DNA of 22,244 nucleotides from a virus. Both the position numbers and the translations under genes were made by a program. The stretch covers positions 1 to 22,244 of the IMG/VR virus record IMGVR_UViG_3300007236_000073. One strand, given 5' to 3'. Positions 14,206 to 22,244 of this stretch are shown in pieces. The notes below the pieces were generated by a model that was not told where the DNA came from, made no database searches, and was given only the letters and a program-made list of their open reading frames with translations. Position 1 is the stretch's first letter, and every line of letters starts with the position of its first letter.

Positions 14206-17200
14206 ATGCCATATCAAGATAACTTTGTCCAAAAACCAGCTAGTGCTGGACAGATTGCTAGCCAAGACGATAGCGCAAATCCGTCAGCACCCGGGGGTGG
14301 CAGTCTTGTCGCTGGCCCAGACGGTAGAGTACAATCTGCAAGCCCAACTACAAATCCAACAAACGCACAAATACCAGGCGAACCAGAAACGTTTGGCGAC
14401 ACAGGCACTGACGCTCAGGTACGTAAAAACAATCAAACACAAAGCACCGATGGTTCCCAAGGTCAAGGCAAAAATCCAGTAACTGGAGAAACAAATCCGC
14501 AACCCAGTGCCAACACTGAGGAAGGAGCATCAGCTGAAGGTGATGATAACGAAGCAACACTTAATGAGACTCAAACCAGAGTAGACGAAATTTTTGGACA
14601 ACAATTTATTTTTCCTCAAGAAAATGTGCTTGATCAATATGCAAGTTATACTTGGAATGCTTCAGTATACATGTTAACTGATAGAGATCTTAGAGGACTT
14701 TATACAAGAAAACGCAAGTCTGTTCCCAACACACAACTGCTATTTCGCAGCGGCGGAGCTGGCAAACGCGGAATAGGCAATACTTTTAATCTGTCTGACA
14801 TTGAAAACATCATTATGGGTAAAGGTGTCGCTTTTGACTTAGATTATTATATTGAAGAAATCAACATGAAAAGTCTTGTTACCGGGGGTGGCGCAGGACT
14901 AGCAAACAACGTAGTTGAGTTTGACATGAAAGTTATTGAACCCAACGGATTTACTCTAATAGATAAACTTTATCAAAGTTGTGTAAATTTAGCCGCTGAT
15001 CCTACTAAACCAGCAAACTATGCAGCTCAACCTTATCTTTTGGTAATACGTTTTTGGGGTTACGACGAAAACGGAAACCTAGTCAAAGCAGGCACACTAG
15101 ATCCTCTGGGATTAGGATTGCCCGGGCTCATTGTTGAAAAACACATACCTTTTGTTATAGGAAATGTTACAACATCTGTTGAATCTAAACTAGTAGAATA
15201 CAACTGGACATGCAAAGTTATTCCTTACCAAATTGCACTAAGTCAAGCAAGAGGAAGTATACCTTATAACATTGAAATATCAGGTGCTAATTTAAAACAA
15301 CTACTGGGAACAAACGATCCACCTGAGACAGATCAAGGTAATGCTAGTGGCAATGGCGCCAATGAAGACGACACCGACTCTACAGATGCTGGCACAGACG
15401 AAGCAGTGAGCGGGTCAGGCCAAACTTCAACAGATTCCACCACCGAAGCTGATACTGCGCCACCTGCACCAGAGAATGCAAATGCTGCACAACCTGCACT
15501 AAAATCATCTATTACTGGATTAATGGACACACTTAATCGTTTCCAAAGAAAACTTGTGCGTGATGGAATTTACGAAGTAGGCGACGAATACAGTCTTGAA
15601 TTCACCGAAGACATATTGGCAACAGCAACAACACGAAAACTTGGCGAAGGACTTGATAAATCAACAACACCAATGGATAGTAGTAACAGTCCAGATAAAG
15701 AATTGCCTGACAAACAAAAAATGGACACTGAGATGCGAACGTATCAAGCAGTTGCTGGTACACAAATTGTACAGTTTATGGATCAGGTAATTAGAAATAG
15801 CAGTTACATTCAAGACCAAGCATTGTTTAACTATGATGAAAAAACTGGAGCAATTATTCCCAACGGAAACATTGCAGGGAAAAGTGTTGCATGGTATAAA
15901 ATTTCAGTTGAATCATCACCTATTGCAATGGATGCCAAAAGAAATGATTATGCTTATAAAATTAAATTTATTGTTAGCCCATACAAAGTTGATAACTTAA
16001 ACAGTGTCTATTTTCCAAGACCACAATTTAGCGGTGTACACAAACGCTATGATTACTGGTTTACAGGTCAGAACACACAGGTACTAGATTTTAAACAAGA
16101 TTTTAATTCATTGTACTACAATGTGATCAGCGGCGCACAACAGGATATTCTTGCTTCTAGTACTGCACACGGCAAAGTTTTAACAAAAAGATTTTATCAG
16201 CCAAACAGCGGACAAAGCTCACAAGGCGCAAGCGGAAAAACAAACGAACCAGCTGCCAATGCTGCAGATTATTTGTACAGTCCAGCTGATCAAGGAACTG
16301 TTAGCATGAAAATTATTGGTGATCCTGCTTGGATTCAACAAGGCGAATCGTTTGCTGGATTTCACCCATCACAGTTTAACTATAGTGCGTTTTTGCCCGA
16401 TGGATCAATTAACTATGATGCGCAGCAAATATTGTTTGAATTAAATTTTAATTTGCCAAGTGACTATGATTTAAATAAAGGACTTATGCAACCCAGCGGA
16501 AGCGGCGGGGCAAGTGGCACAGGCTTGTTTGGATCAATATTAAGCATGCTTGGCTCATCAGCAAACGCAAGACAAAGTTACGTGTATTATGCAACTGAAG
16601 TTTATCATAGATTCAAAGGCGGAATGTTTACACAAGACCTTAAAGGAAAATTACGTATTGTACCTCTTGAAGAAGAAAAATTGCAAGGTATTACTGTTAC
16701 AGAACTACAACCAGGCACAACAATAGGAGATACTTGGTATCCTCCGGGTTATGATGTTGAAACTGAACAAACTGAAGGAAGAGATATTCCTACTCCAGTA
16801 CAAGGTGTAGCTGCGCCCGACACAGTTGGTGTTGATGCTGTAAATCCTGATCTTGGTGATGCTCTTAGTACATTTAGTGGAGTTGGAGAAGCAGTTGACA
16901 GCGCAGACATGCTGGTTTCAGGAACTCAAGGGTATGACTCTGCAGCACAAGGGGCTCAGCCACCAACCAGTGACGGCGAAGAAATTGGATTAGTTGAGAT
17001 GTTAGACATAGCACCGTCGAGCGCAACTGCAACTACACTTGGAGCACTTATTGATGCTCCAGACAATCTACCTGTAACAAACGAAATGGTTAATCCACAA
17101 CCATTGCCAAACATTTCTAGTGCTGGTGTTAACATTATGCAAACACAAGAATATCAAACTCTGCAGGAAGCCAATCAAAATGTAGAAACAACTTTTGCTG

Positions 17201-17442
17201 AATGGCAAGATCTTCAAGCACAGTCAGTGACAGGAAACTTCCCGGGCTGGGAAACCAGCGGCGCCGCTAGAGAAGCATTAAATGCTGCAAGATTTATAGC
17301 ATCAGAAGCAAAAGCAGATTATGATTCTGCTGTAGAAATAAGAAACGAAGCAGAAAAAGCATTGAATACTCTTCAGTCGCAAACTCAAACCAACACAACA
17401 CAAGACCCACAAATAATCAATAGAGAGTCACAGGGAGGCTAG
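14206..17442 (+). CDS. large baseplate hub protein (gp27-like core with disordered linkers)
   Basis: A 1078-residue protein. Residues 1-120 are rich in Gly, Ser, Asn, Gln and Thr. A folded section follows with VAFDLDYYIEEINM near 205, VVEFDMKVIEPNGFTLIDKLY near 236, and PYLLVIRFWGYDENGN near 275. Another acidic, Thr/Ser-rich linker spans about 375-435, then a second folded part to about 820, and a low-complexity end with a final coiled-coil-like stretch. The F-M-I-EP-G-L / YLL-I-F-GYD pattern fits tail hub proteins placed just before the gp5 spike, so gp27-like hub is the best call. It is far longer than T4 gp27 (391 residues). It may combine hub with another baseplate part. Confidence 0.6.
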   Translation: MPYQDNFVQKPASAGQIASQDDSANPSAPGGGSLVAGPDGRVQSASPTTNPTNAQIPGEPETFGDTGTDAQVRKNNQTQSTDGSQGQGKNPVTGETNPQPSANTEEGASAEGDDNEATLNETQTRVDEIFGQQFIFPQENVLDQYASYTWNASVYMLTDRDLRGLYTRKRKSVPNTQLLFRSGGAGKRGIGNTFNLSDIENIIMGKGVAFDLDYYIEEINMKSLVTGGGAGLANNVVEFDMKVIEPNGFTLIDKLYQSCVNLAADPTKPANYAAQPYLLVIRFWGYDENGNLVKAGTLDPLGLGLPGLIVEKHIPFVIGNVTTSVESKLVEYNWTCKVIPYQIALSQARGSIPYNIEISGANLKQLLGTNDPPETDQGNASGNGANEDDTDSTDAGTDEAVSGSGQTSTDSTTEADTAPPAPENANAAQPALKSSITGLMDTLNRFQRKLVRDGIYEVGDEYSLEFTEDILATATTRKLGEGLDKSTTPMDSSNSPDKELPDKQKMDTEMRTYQAVAGTQIVQFMDQVIRNSSYIQDQALFNYDEKTGAIIPNGNIAGKSVAWYKISVESSPIAMDAKRNDYAYKIKFIVSPYKVDNLNSVYFPRPQFSGVHKRYDYWFTGQNTQVLDFKQDFNSLYYNVISGAQQDILASSTAHGKVLTKRFYQPNSGQSSQGASGKTNEPAANAADYLYSPADQGTVSMKIIGDPAWIQQGESFAGFHPSQFNYSAFLPDGSINYDAQQILFELNFNLPSDYDLNKGLMQPSGSGGASGTGLFGSILSMLGSSANARQSYVYYATEVYHRFKGGMFTQDLKGKLRIVPLEEEKLQGITVTELQPGTTIGDTWYPPGYDVETEQTEGRDIPTPVQGVAAPDTVGVDAVNPDLGDALSTFSGVGEAVDSADMLVSGTQGYDSAAQGAQPPTSDGEEIGLVEMLDIAPSSATATTLGALIDAPDNLPVTNEMVNPQPLPNISSAGVNIMQTQEYQTLQEANQNVETTFAEWQDLQAQSVTGNFPGWETSGAAREALNAARFIASEAKADYDSAVEIRNEAEKALNTLQSQTQTNTTQDPQIINRESQGG

Positions 17443-17444
17443 TA

Positions 17445-18884
17445 ATGGCAGAGGACATTGGACGTAATAAAGGTAGAGGCAGTGGATATAAAGTTGACCG
17501 CGGCGGCATGCCTTCTGAATCAGGGCCTTTTGTTGCTACAGTAGTAAACACCACAGATGGAACGCGGTCTGGCAGAATACAAGTTGTATTGGATAGATTT
17601 ACTGATGGAACGCCCGATGCAGCATTGTACATTAGTGACAAGGCATTGTGGAGAACAGTTCGCTACCTAAGTCCTTTTTATGGCCAAACACGACAAGGTG
17701 CTACTGACGGAGCAGGACAATTCTTAGACGGAAACCCACACAGCTACGGCATGTGGTTTACTGCGCCAGATATTGGGACAAAAGTACTTTGCTTTTTTGT
17801 CAACGGCGATCCTAGTCTAGGATACTACATAGGCTGTGTTCCTATACCAGGACTAAATCATATGGTTCCTGCAATTGGGTCAACTGGAAATTATTCTACC
17901 CAAAACGACGAACAAGCCGCACAGTTTGAAGGGAAAACTGCTGTTCCTGTAATTGAGATAAACAACGCTAACTCTGAAATTACAAACAATCCTAAATTCT
18001 TTGATGAAGCAAAGCCAGTACACAGTATACAAGCCGGTATTTTACTTGCACAAGGCTTACTTGATGATCCTATTAGAGGCTCTATTTCAACAAGTGCGCA
18101 ACGCGAAAGCCCCAGTAGAGCATTTGGAGTAAGCACTCCTGGCAGGCCAATCTATCAAGGCGGCGCTGAAGCAACAAGCTCAAGTGCTAGAGCCAGTGGC
18201 GATACAACTGTTGAACAATTAAAAATTATTGGTAGGCAAGGTGGTCACAGCATCATCATGGACGATGGCGATATTGACAACAACAATAATCAAATTCGTA
18301 TTAGAACCAGCAAAGGTCATCAAATAACTATGAGCGATGACGGGCAATGTTTTTTTATTACACATGCCAATGGACTAACATGGATTGAACTTGGTGCAAG
18401 CGGCACTGTTGATGTGTATGCAACAAATAGTGTAAATGTTAGAACTCGCGGATCAATAAATCTTCATGCTGACCAAGATATTAACATGTATGCTGGTGCA
18501 CAATTTAATGTAAAAGCAAATAAAATTGCCATGGAAAGTGCTACATCTTTGAGTGTATCGGGTACTGAAAGTGCAACATTGTACAGTGAAGCCCTAGTCG
18601 GTATTAAAAGTGACGGAACAGTTGCTATAGAAAGCAGTTCAACTGGCAGTATTAAAAGTTCAGAGTTGAATATTGTGGCTACACCAATTAATTTAAACAG
18701 TGGTGCAGCAGAAGCAGTAGAAGCCCCTGAGCCAATACCTATTACGTCAGCAGGAGATTCAGAAAGCATTGTATCACGTGGGCCAACACATATGCCGTTT
18801 GCAGACCTTGGCAAGGGAACAGTTGGGTCTGACGGAACAACACCCGAAGAGCCAGCAGGACCTGGTGGTAATGGAGGAGTGTAA
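17445..18884 (+). CDS. 5: baseplate central spike protein gp5-like, without lysozyme domain
   Basis: A 479-residue protein. Residues about 25-150 form an OB-fold (VATVVNTTDGTRSGRIQVVL; GTKVLCFFVNGDPSLGYYIG). The region 270-415 is a repeating beta-helix (GHQITMSDDGQ, INLHADQDINMYAGAQFNV, ESATSLSVSGTESATLY), as in the trimeric gp5C/VgrG needle. T4 gp5 has a lysozyme domain between these; here the connecting stretch shows no lysozyme motif. The C-terminal 60 residues are Pro/Gly/Thr-rich. It starts two bases after the hub gene, with AGGGAGG as ribosome site. Confidence 0.85.
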   Translation: MAEDIGRNKGRGSGYKVDRGGMPSESGPFVATVVNTTDGTRSGRIQVVLDRFTDGTPDAALYISDKALWRTVRYLSPFYGQTRQGATDGAGQFLDGNPHSYGMWFTAPDIGTKVLCFFVNGDPSLGYYIGCVPIPGLNHMVPAIGSTGNYSTQNDEQAAQFEGKTAVPVIEINNANSEITNNPKFFDEAKPVHSIQAGILLAQGLLDDPIRGSISTSAQRESPSRAFGVSTPGRPIYQGGAEATSSSARASGDTTVEQLKIIGRQGGHSIIMDDGDIDNNNNQIRIRTSKGHQITMSDDGQCFFITHANGLTWIELGASGTVDVYATNSVNVRTRGSINLHADQDINMYAGAQFNVKANKIAMESATSLSVSGTESATLYSEALVGIKSDGTVAIESSSTGSIKSSELNIVATPINLNSGAAEAVEAPEPIPITSAGDSESIVSRGPTHMPFADLGKGTVGSDGTTPEEPAGPGGNGGV

Positions 18885-19654
18885 TGGCAACAACAATAAC
18901 AAAGTTTCAACGCTTGCTAGCTGGAACAGTAGTTGTTGATGGGATAACTGCAAGTGACTTTGCTGTTCAACCTTTGGTAGCAAGAGTAATTGGCAAACTT
19001 ACAAAAAATGATTTAAGAGCAATGTCAGCTCAAGCAGTTAAAACAGCAGGACAGCCTAACGTTACTAAAAGCAATACAACAGGATTTGGAAGATATGGAT
19101 TTTCGTCAGCGCAACTTGAACAAGTAGGATATCTTAAAAAAGGAACTACTGCGAGATACGTTCAGCCAAGTGGTAACGCAGTTAGTGCTTTAGGAAGTCC
19201 TCTTGTTTGGACAGGAAAAAATGGAATTAAAAATCTTAACGATTTATTAGTTCTAATACCTTCCAAACAAGACTTTGTTCAATTTGAATTATATTTAGAT
19301 GCGTATGAATATTTGAAATTACGCAAATTAAAACTTGATAATATCAGCGTTACTGATTTACCTGCTGAAGAACTTGGAGGCCTGTTACAAGGTGCTGCAA
19401 AGTTTGGACCAAGTGTAGTACATCAGTGGGCACAAGAACTTCCGCTATTGCCCAATTTCCAAAGTCAAATAACTCAAATTAAAACAAGTATTAGAATGGG
19501 CAACTATGCAGTTCACAGTGTAAAAAAATTCAGTAACAATGTTAAAAATATTTCTGATACTACCAATGTATTAGATACAGTGAATACACAAAATGTTGCA
19601 AACACAGTTGCAGCAATTGTTGGATCTGCAAAGGTTGATCCTCGAGCCTTTTAA
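18884..19654 (+). CDS. tail-associated protein with a GRYGF-QLE-GYLKKGT module
   Basis: A 256-residue protein. TTGFGRYGFSSAQLEQVGYLKKGTTARYV (from about residue 65) and SPLVWTGKNGIKNLNDLL (about 105-122) make a module I recall from large tail proteins of marine myoviruses, where it resembles peptidoglycan-binding or lytic tail modules (G-KYG-QLE-AG-KPGT / P--WTG--GI). No catalytic residues can be assigned. Position between gp5 and gp25 and the TAATG overlap with gp5 indicate a baseplate/spike function. Because gp5 lacks lysozyme here, this protein could stand in for wall contact; that is speculative. Confidence 0.6.
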   Translation: MATTITKFQRLLAGTVVVDGITASDFAVQPLVARVIGKLTKNDLRAMSAQAVKTAGQPNVTKSNTTGFGRYGFSSAQLEQVGYLKKGTTARYVQPSGNAVSALGSPLVWTGKNGIKNLNDLLVLIPSKQDFVQFELYLDAYEYLKLRKLKLDNISVTDLPAEELGGLLQGAAKFGPSVVHQWAQELPLLPNFQSQITQIKTSIRMGNYAVHSVKKFSNNVKNISDTTNVLDTVNTQNVANTVAAIVGSAKVDPRAF

Positions 19655-19669
19655 GGAAATAAATATACT

Positions 19670-20044
19670 ATGCCAAAGTTCATCGGATTTAGCACAATTA
19701 ATCGATATAAAAAGTTCACAGTGACTGACTACGATTTAATCAAACAAGACCTTCTTAATGCGTTAAACATACGCCAGGGAGAATTGCCCGGCAGACCAGG
19801 CTTTGGTACAACTATTTGGGAATATGTTTTTGAACCACAAACACAAGATGTGCTTACTGCAATGGAACAAGAAATGCAACGTGTATGTGGAAGTGATCCA
19901 AGATTATATATTGAACGTATCAATACCTTTCCTCAAGAAAATGGTGTGTTAATTGAAGTACTGCTCAGTGTAGTACCCAGCACCGACACCGAACGACTAG
20001 CAATCTTTTTTGATCAAGAGGTTCGCAATGCAACCTATGTATAA
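19670..20044 (+). CDS. 25: baseplate wedge subunit gp25
   Basis: A 124-residue member of the gp25/GPW family, the wedge protein that nucleates the tail sheath. The family core is clear: DLIKQDLLNALNIRQGELPGRPGFGTTIWEYVFEP runs from about residue 24 to 57, and IERINTF near 84 is the following strand. Length is close to T4 gp25 (132). The conserved catalytic-looking EPR core of the family is represented by GELPGRPGFG. An AAGGAA lies eleven bases before the ATG. Confidence 0.94.
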   Translation: MPKFIGFSTINRYKKFTVTDYDLIKQDLLNALNIRQGELPGRPGFGTTIWEYVFEPQTQDVLTAMEQEMQRVCGSDPRLYIERINTFPQENGVLIEVLLSVVPSTDTERLAIFFDQEVRNATYV

Positions 20045-20064
20045 TATGCGCGGTTTATATTATA

Positions 20065-20072
20065 CATAAATA
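20065..20072 (+). promoter_or_regulatory. possible late promoter before gp6 (CATAAATA)
   Basis: CATAAATA matches the late octamer TATAAATA at seven of eight positions and lies 27 bases before the gp6 ATG, in the only real gap of the baseplate operon. AT-rich sequence precedes it. A similar AATAAATA at 19658-19665 is only five bases before the gp25 ATG and is a weaker candidate. Confidence 0.45.
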
Positions 20073-20098
20073 GTTTTATTACAAAGAAACAGGCGGCC

Positions 20099-22244
20099 AT
20101 GGCAAGAACAACTAGACAAACAGCAATTTTTGGGGTTGAGGATTGGAAGAAAATTTACCAAACCTATCGCGAAGCTGACTTTCAAAGTTATGATTTTGAA
20201 ACGCTTCGAAAAAGTTTTGTAGATTATATTCGTCTATACTATCCTGAGCAATTCAACGATTATATCGAATCAAGTGAATTCATTGCACTACTTGATGTAA
20301 TGGCATTCATGGGTCAATCTCTTGCATTTAGATCAGATTTAAACACAAGAGAGAGTTATCTAGATACTGCCGAACGTAGAGACAGTGTGGTTAGATTAAG
20401 TAATTTAGTCAGCTATACACCAAAACGTAATACGGCCGCGCAAGGATACCTAAAAGTATTTTCAGTTGTAACAACTGAAAATGTTTTTGACTACAATGGT
20501 GTTAATTTAAGTAATGTTACAGTGGATTGGAACGACCCAACAAACACTGACTGGCAAGAGCAATTTACATCAATAATAAATGCTGCGCTGGTTAGTAATC
20601 AACGCATTGGAAAACCAGCAAATAGCCAATCTATACTAGGTGTTGACACAAACGAATACACTATTAACTTAGTTCCTGGATACCTGCCAGTTGTTCCATA
20701 CAACTCAACAGTAAACGGTGTTACTATGCCATTTGAGGCTGTTAGCAGTACCAGTGTTGGTAAAACTTTTGTGTACGAACCCAGCCCAAAGCCTAACGGA
20801 AGATTTAACTTTTTATATCGTAACGATCAACTTGGGTTCGGCAGCGGCGACACTGGATACTTCTTTTTGTTTAAACAGGGTGTACTACAGAATCAAGATT
20901 TTAATTTAGCTGAGAGAGTTTCAAACCGTACAGTAAACATTAATATCGAAGGCGTCAACAACGAAGATGTTTGGCTATATCAAATTGACAATGTTGGTTC
21001 AATTGCAACTGAATGGGAATATGCTGAAAATGTTTATGCTGGTGCTGTTGAGCAGCTTGCTCCAGATTTGCGCAAACTCTTTTCAGTTGCAAGTCGAACC
21101 AATGATCAAATTACAATGAATTTTGGCGACGGCGTGTTTAGTGAAATACCAGTTGGACTTTTTAGAGCCTATGTTCGTGCAAGCAACGGATTAGAGTATA
21201 TTATTAATCCTGAAGAAATGCAAAGTGTAACAATTCCAATCAGCTATGTAAGTCGTGTTGGTAGAGTTGAAACAGTTACTTTTACATGCGGGATTTCATC
21301 TCCGGTAACAAATGCAGATGCACGTGAAACAATTGCAGAAATTAAACAACGTGCGCCGGCTCGTTATTATACACAAAATCGCATGGTAAATGGGGAGGAC
21401 TACAACAACTTCCCATTTACAAGATACAGTAGTATTCTCAAAAGCAAAGCAATAGCACGTAGCAGTGTTGGCACAAGTAGATATTTAGAGTTAGTTGACA
21501 ACACAGGAAAGTATAGTAGCACAAACACTTTTGGAAGTGACGGAGCACTGTGGGAAAATGACACTGTAACTTCGGTGTTTCAATTTGAATGGTTTAGCCG
21601 CAATGATATATCTAGTATGATTACAAATACGCTTCAACCTGTGATTAGTAATCCATACATGTTGCAATTCTATTATTCAAAATTTCCAAGACCACAAGTG
21701 TCGACACTGTTTTGGAATCAAAGCACAGTTTCAACTAACGAAACTTCGGGATATTTTACTGATGTTAACGGTACGCCACAACCAGTGGGCGTATTTGTTA
21801 CAACAAACGCACAGTATATTGCAACTGGAGCATTAATTAAATTTACTGCACCTGCAGGGCAATACTTTGATGCTGACAATCGTTTGCAAACCGGAACCCC
21901 AACAAAAAATAATGAAAAAACTTCAGTGTGGGCTAGTCCAACCGCAGTAATCGGGACAGGCGACAACCAAGGTGTTGGGAATTTAGATGATGGCAGTGGA
22001 CCGGTTATTCTAAACAATAACATTCCAACCGGTGCAGCTGTAACAGAAATTATTCCAGTTTTTGTAACAGACCTTCCAACAACCATTGAAAATCAAATGA
22101 TTGAACAAGTTGTGTTGTATAGAAACTTTGGCTTAGGATTCAACAACGAAACAGGCGTGTGGTATTTGATTACATCAACTAACCTAGCAGTCGATGCTGA
22201 ATTTAGTTTAGCAAACGCTGGCAACACCACAGGCACAAACGTTG
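20099..22244 (+). CDS. 6: baseplate wedge subunit gp6 (partial, 3' end beyond window)
   Basis: The frame is open from ATG 20099 to the end, at least 715 codons. The N-terminus has YDFETLRKSFVDYIRLYYPE, FNDYIESSEFIALLDVMAFM, LAFRSDLNTRESYLDTAERR and LSNLVSYTPKRNTAAQGYLK: the standard gp6 opening, which forms the inner baseplate ring. A GDGVFSEIPVGLFRAYVRASNG block near residue 343 and APARYYTQNRMVNGEDYNNFP near 420 are the J-type fold also found in Mu gp47-like wedge proteins. It already exceeds the T4 protein (660 residues), so an enlarged C-terminus is likely. AGGCGG precedes the ATG as a weak ribosome site. Confidence 0.93.
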   Translation, partial: MARTTRQTAIFGVEDWKKIYQTYREADFQSYDFETLRKSFVDYIRLYYPEQFNDYIESSEFIALLDVMAFMGQSLAFRSDLNTRESYLDTAERRDSVVRLSNLVSYTPKRNTAAQGYLKVFSVVTTENVFDYNGVNLSNVTVDWNDPTNTDWQEQFTSIINAALVSNQRIGKPANSQSILGVDTNEYTINLVPGYLPVVPYNSTVNGVTMPFEAVSSTSVGKTFVYEPSPKPNGRFNFLYRNDQLGFGSGDTGYFFLFKQGVLQNQDFNLAERVSNRTVNINIEGVNNEDVWLYQIDNVGSIATEWEYAENVYAGAVEQLAPDLRKLFSVASRTNDQITMNFGDGVFSEIPVGLFRAYVRASNGLEYIINPEEMQSVTIPISYVSRVGRVETVTFTCGISSPVTNADARETIAEIKQRAPARYYTQNRMVNGEDYNNFPFTRYSSILKSKAIARSSVGTSRYLELVDNTGKYSSTNTFGSDGALWENDTVTSVFQFEWFSRNDISSMITNTLQPVISNPYMLQFYYSKFPRPQVSTLFWNQSTVSTNETSGYFTDVNGTPQPVGVFVTTNAQYIATGALIKFTAPAGQYFDADNRLQTGTPTKNNEKTSVWASPTAVIGTGDNQGVGNLDDGSGPVILNNNIPTGAAVTEIIPVFVTDLPTTIENQMIEQVVLYRNFGLGFNNETGVWYLITSTNLAVDAEFSLANAGNTTGTNV

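Noticed and set aside
14066-14482. 138-residue plus-strand frame over the gp53/hub junction
   Set aside because: It covers two well-supported genes in another frame, and its Gln/His-rich translation matches the repeated codons of the hub linker.
18464-18910. 148-residue minus-strand frame opposite the gp5 beta-helix
   Set aside because: Antisense to a strongly supported gene with repetitive codons; no independent signal.
19658-19665. AATAAATA late promoter for gp25
   Set aside because: Its position only five bases before the ATG leaves almost no leader; A/T-rich sequence can produce it by chance.

Overview
The window reads as part of the genome of a T4-like myovirus, probably a marine one of the pelagiphage/cyanophage type. 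The evidence is a set of T4 core genes in recognisable order (baseplate gp25, gp6, gp53 and gp5, recombination nuclease gp46/gp47, late sigma factor gp55, dCMP deaminase). AT-rich DNA, tightly packed genes with TAATG/ATGA overlaps, and a textbook late promoter TATAAATA fit the same picture. The host cannot be read from the sequence; a marine alphaproteobacterium such as SAR11 is an inference from resemblance.

Layout. (1) 1-3211, plus strand: the end of a gp26-like baseplate hub gene and a small gp51-like gene, then an accessory cassette: a 168-residue unknown protein, two tandem glycine-amidinotransferase-like enzymes, and a 110-residue DUF6614-like protein. (2) 3212-3741: a gene-free stretch between convergent operons, packed with perfect or near-perfect inverted repeats and less AT-rich in its 3' part than the flanking genes; I read it as a candidate large structured plus-strand RNA. 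(3) 12664 down to 3742, minus strand: one compact operon with nine genes and almost no gaps (gp55, sulfotransferase-like protein, gp47, glycosyltransferase-like protein, gp46, small conserved protein, dCMP deaminase, radical SAM protein, SegE-like GIY-YIG protein) plus a terminal tenth gene, a second sulfotransferase-like protein. (4) 12665-12835: a divergent control region. A consensus host-type promoter (TTGACA, 16 bp, TATAAT with a TGn extension) faces the gp55 operon, and a perfect TATAAATA late promoter faces the structural genes. (5) 12836-22244, plus strand: the tail baseplate operon (gp48/54-like protein, gp53, a 1078-residue hub protein, a gp5-like spike, a 256-residue tail protein, gp25, and gp6 running off the end).

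How it works together. Host polymerase would read the gp55 operon first, making the recombination nuclease, the nucleotide enzyme and gp55. gp55 then directs polymerase to TATAAATA promoters, including the one about 100 bp from its own gene, switching on the baseplate genes. The two most unexplained elements are the structured region at 3345-3741 and the amidinotransferase pair, whose canonical catalytic aspartate appears replaced in both copies.
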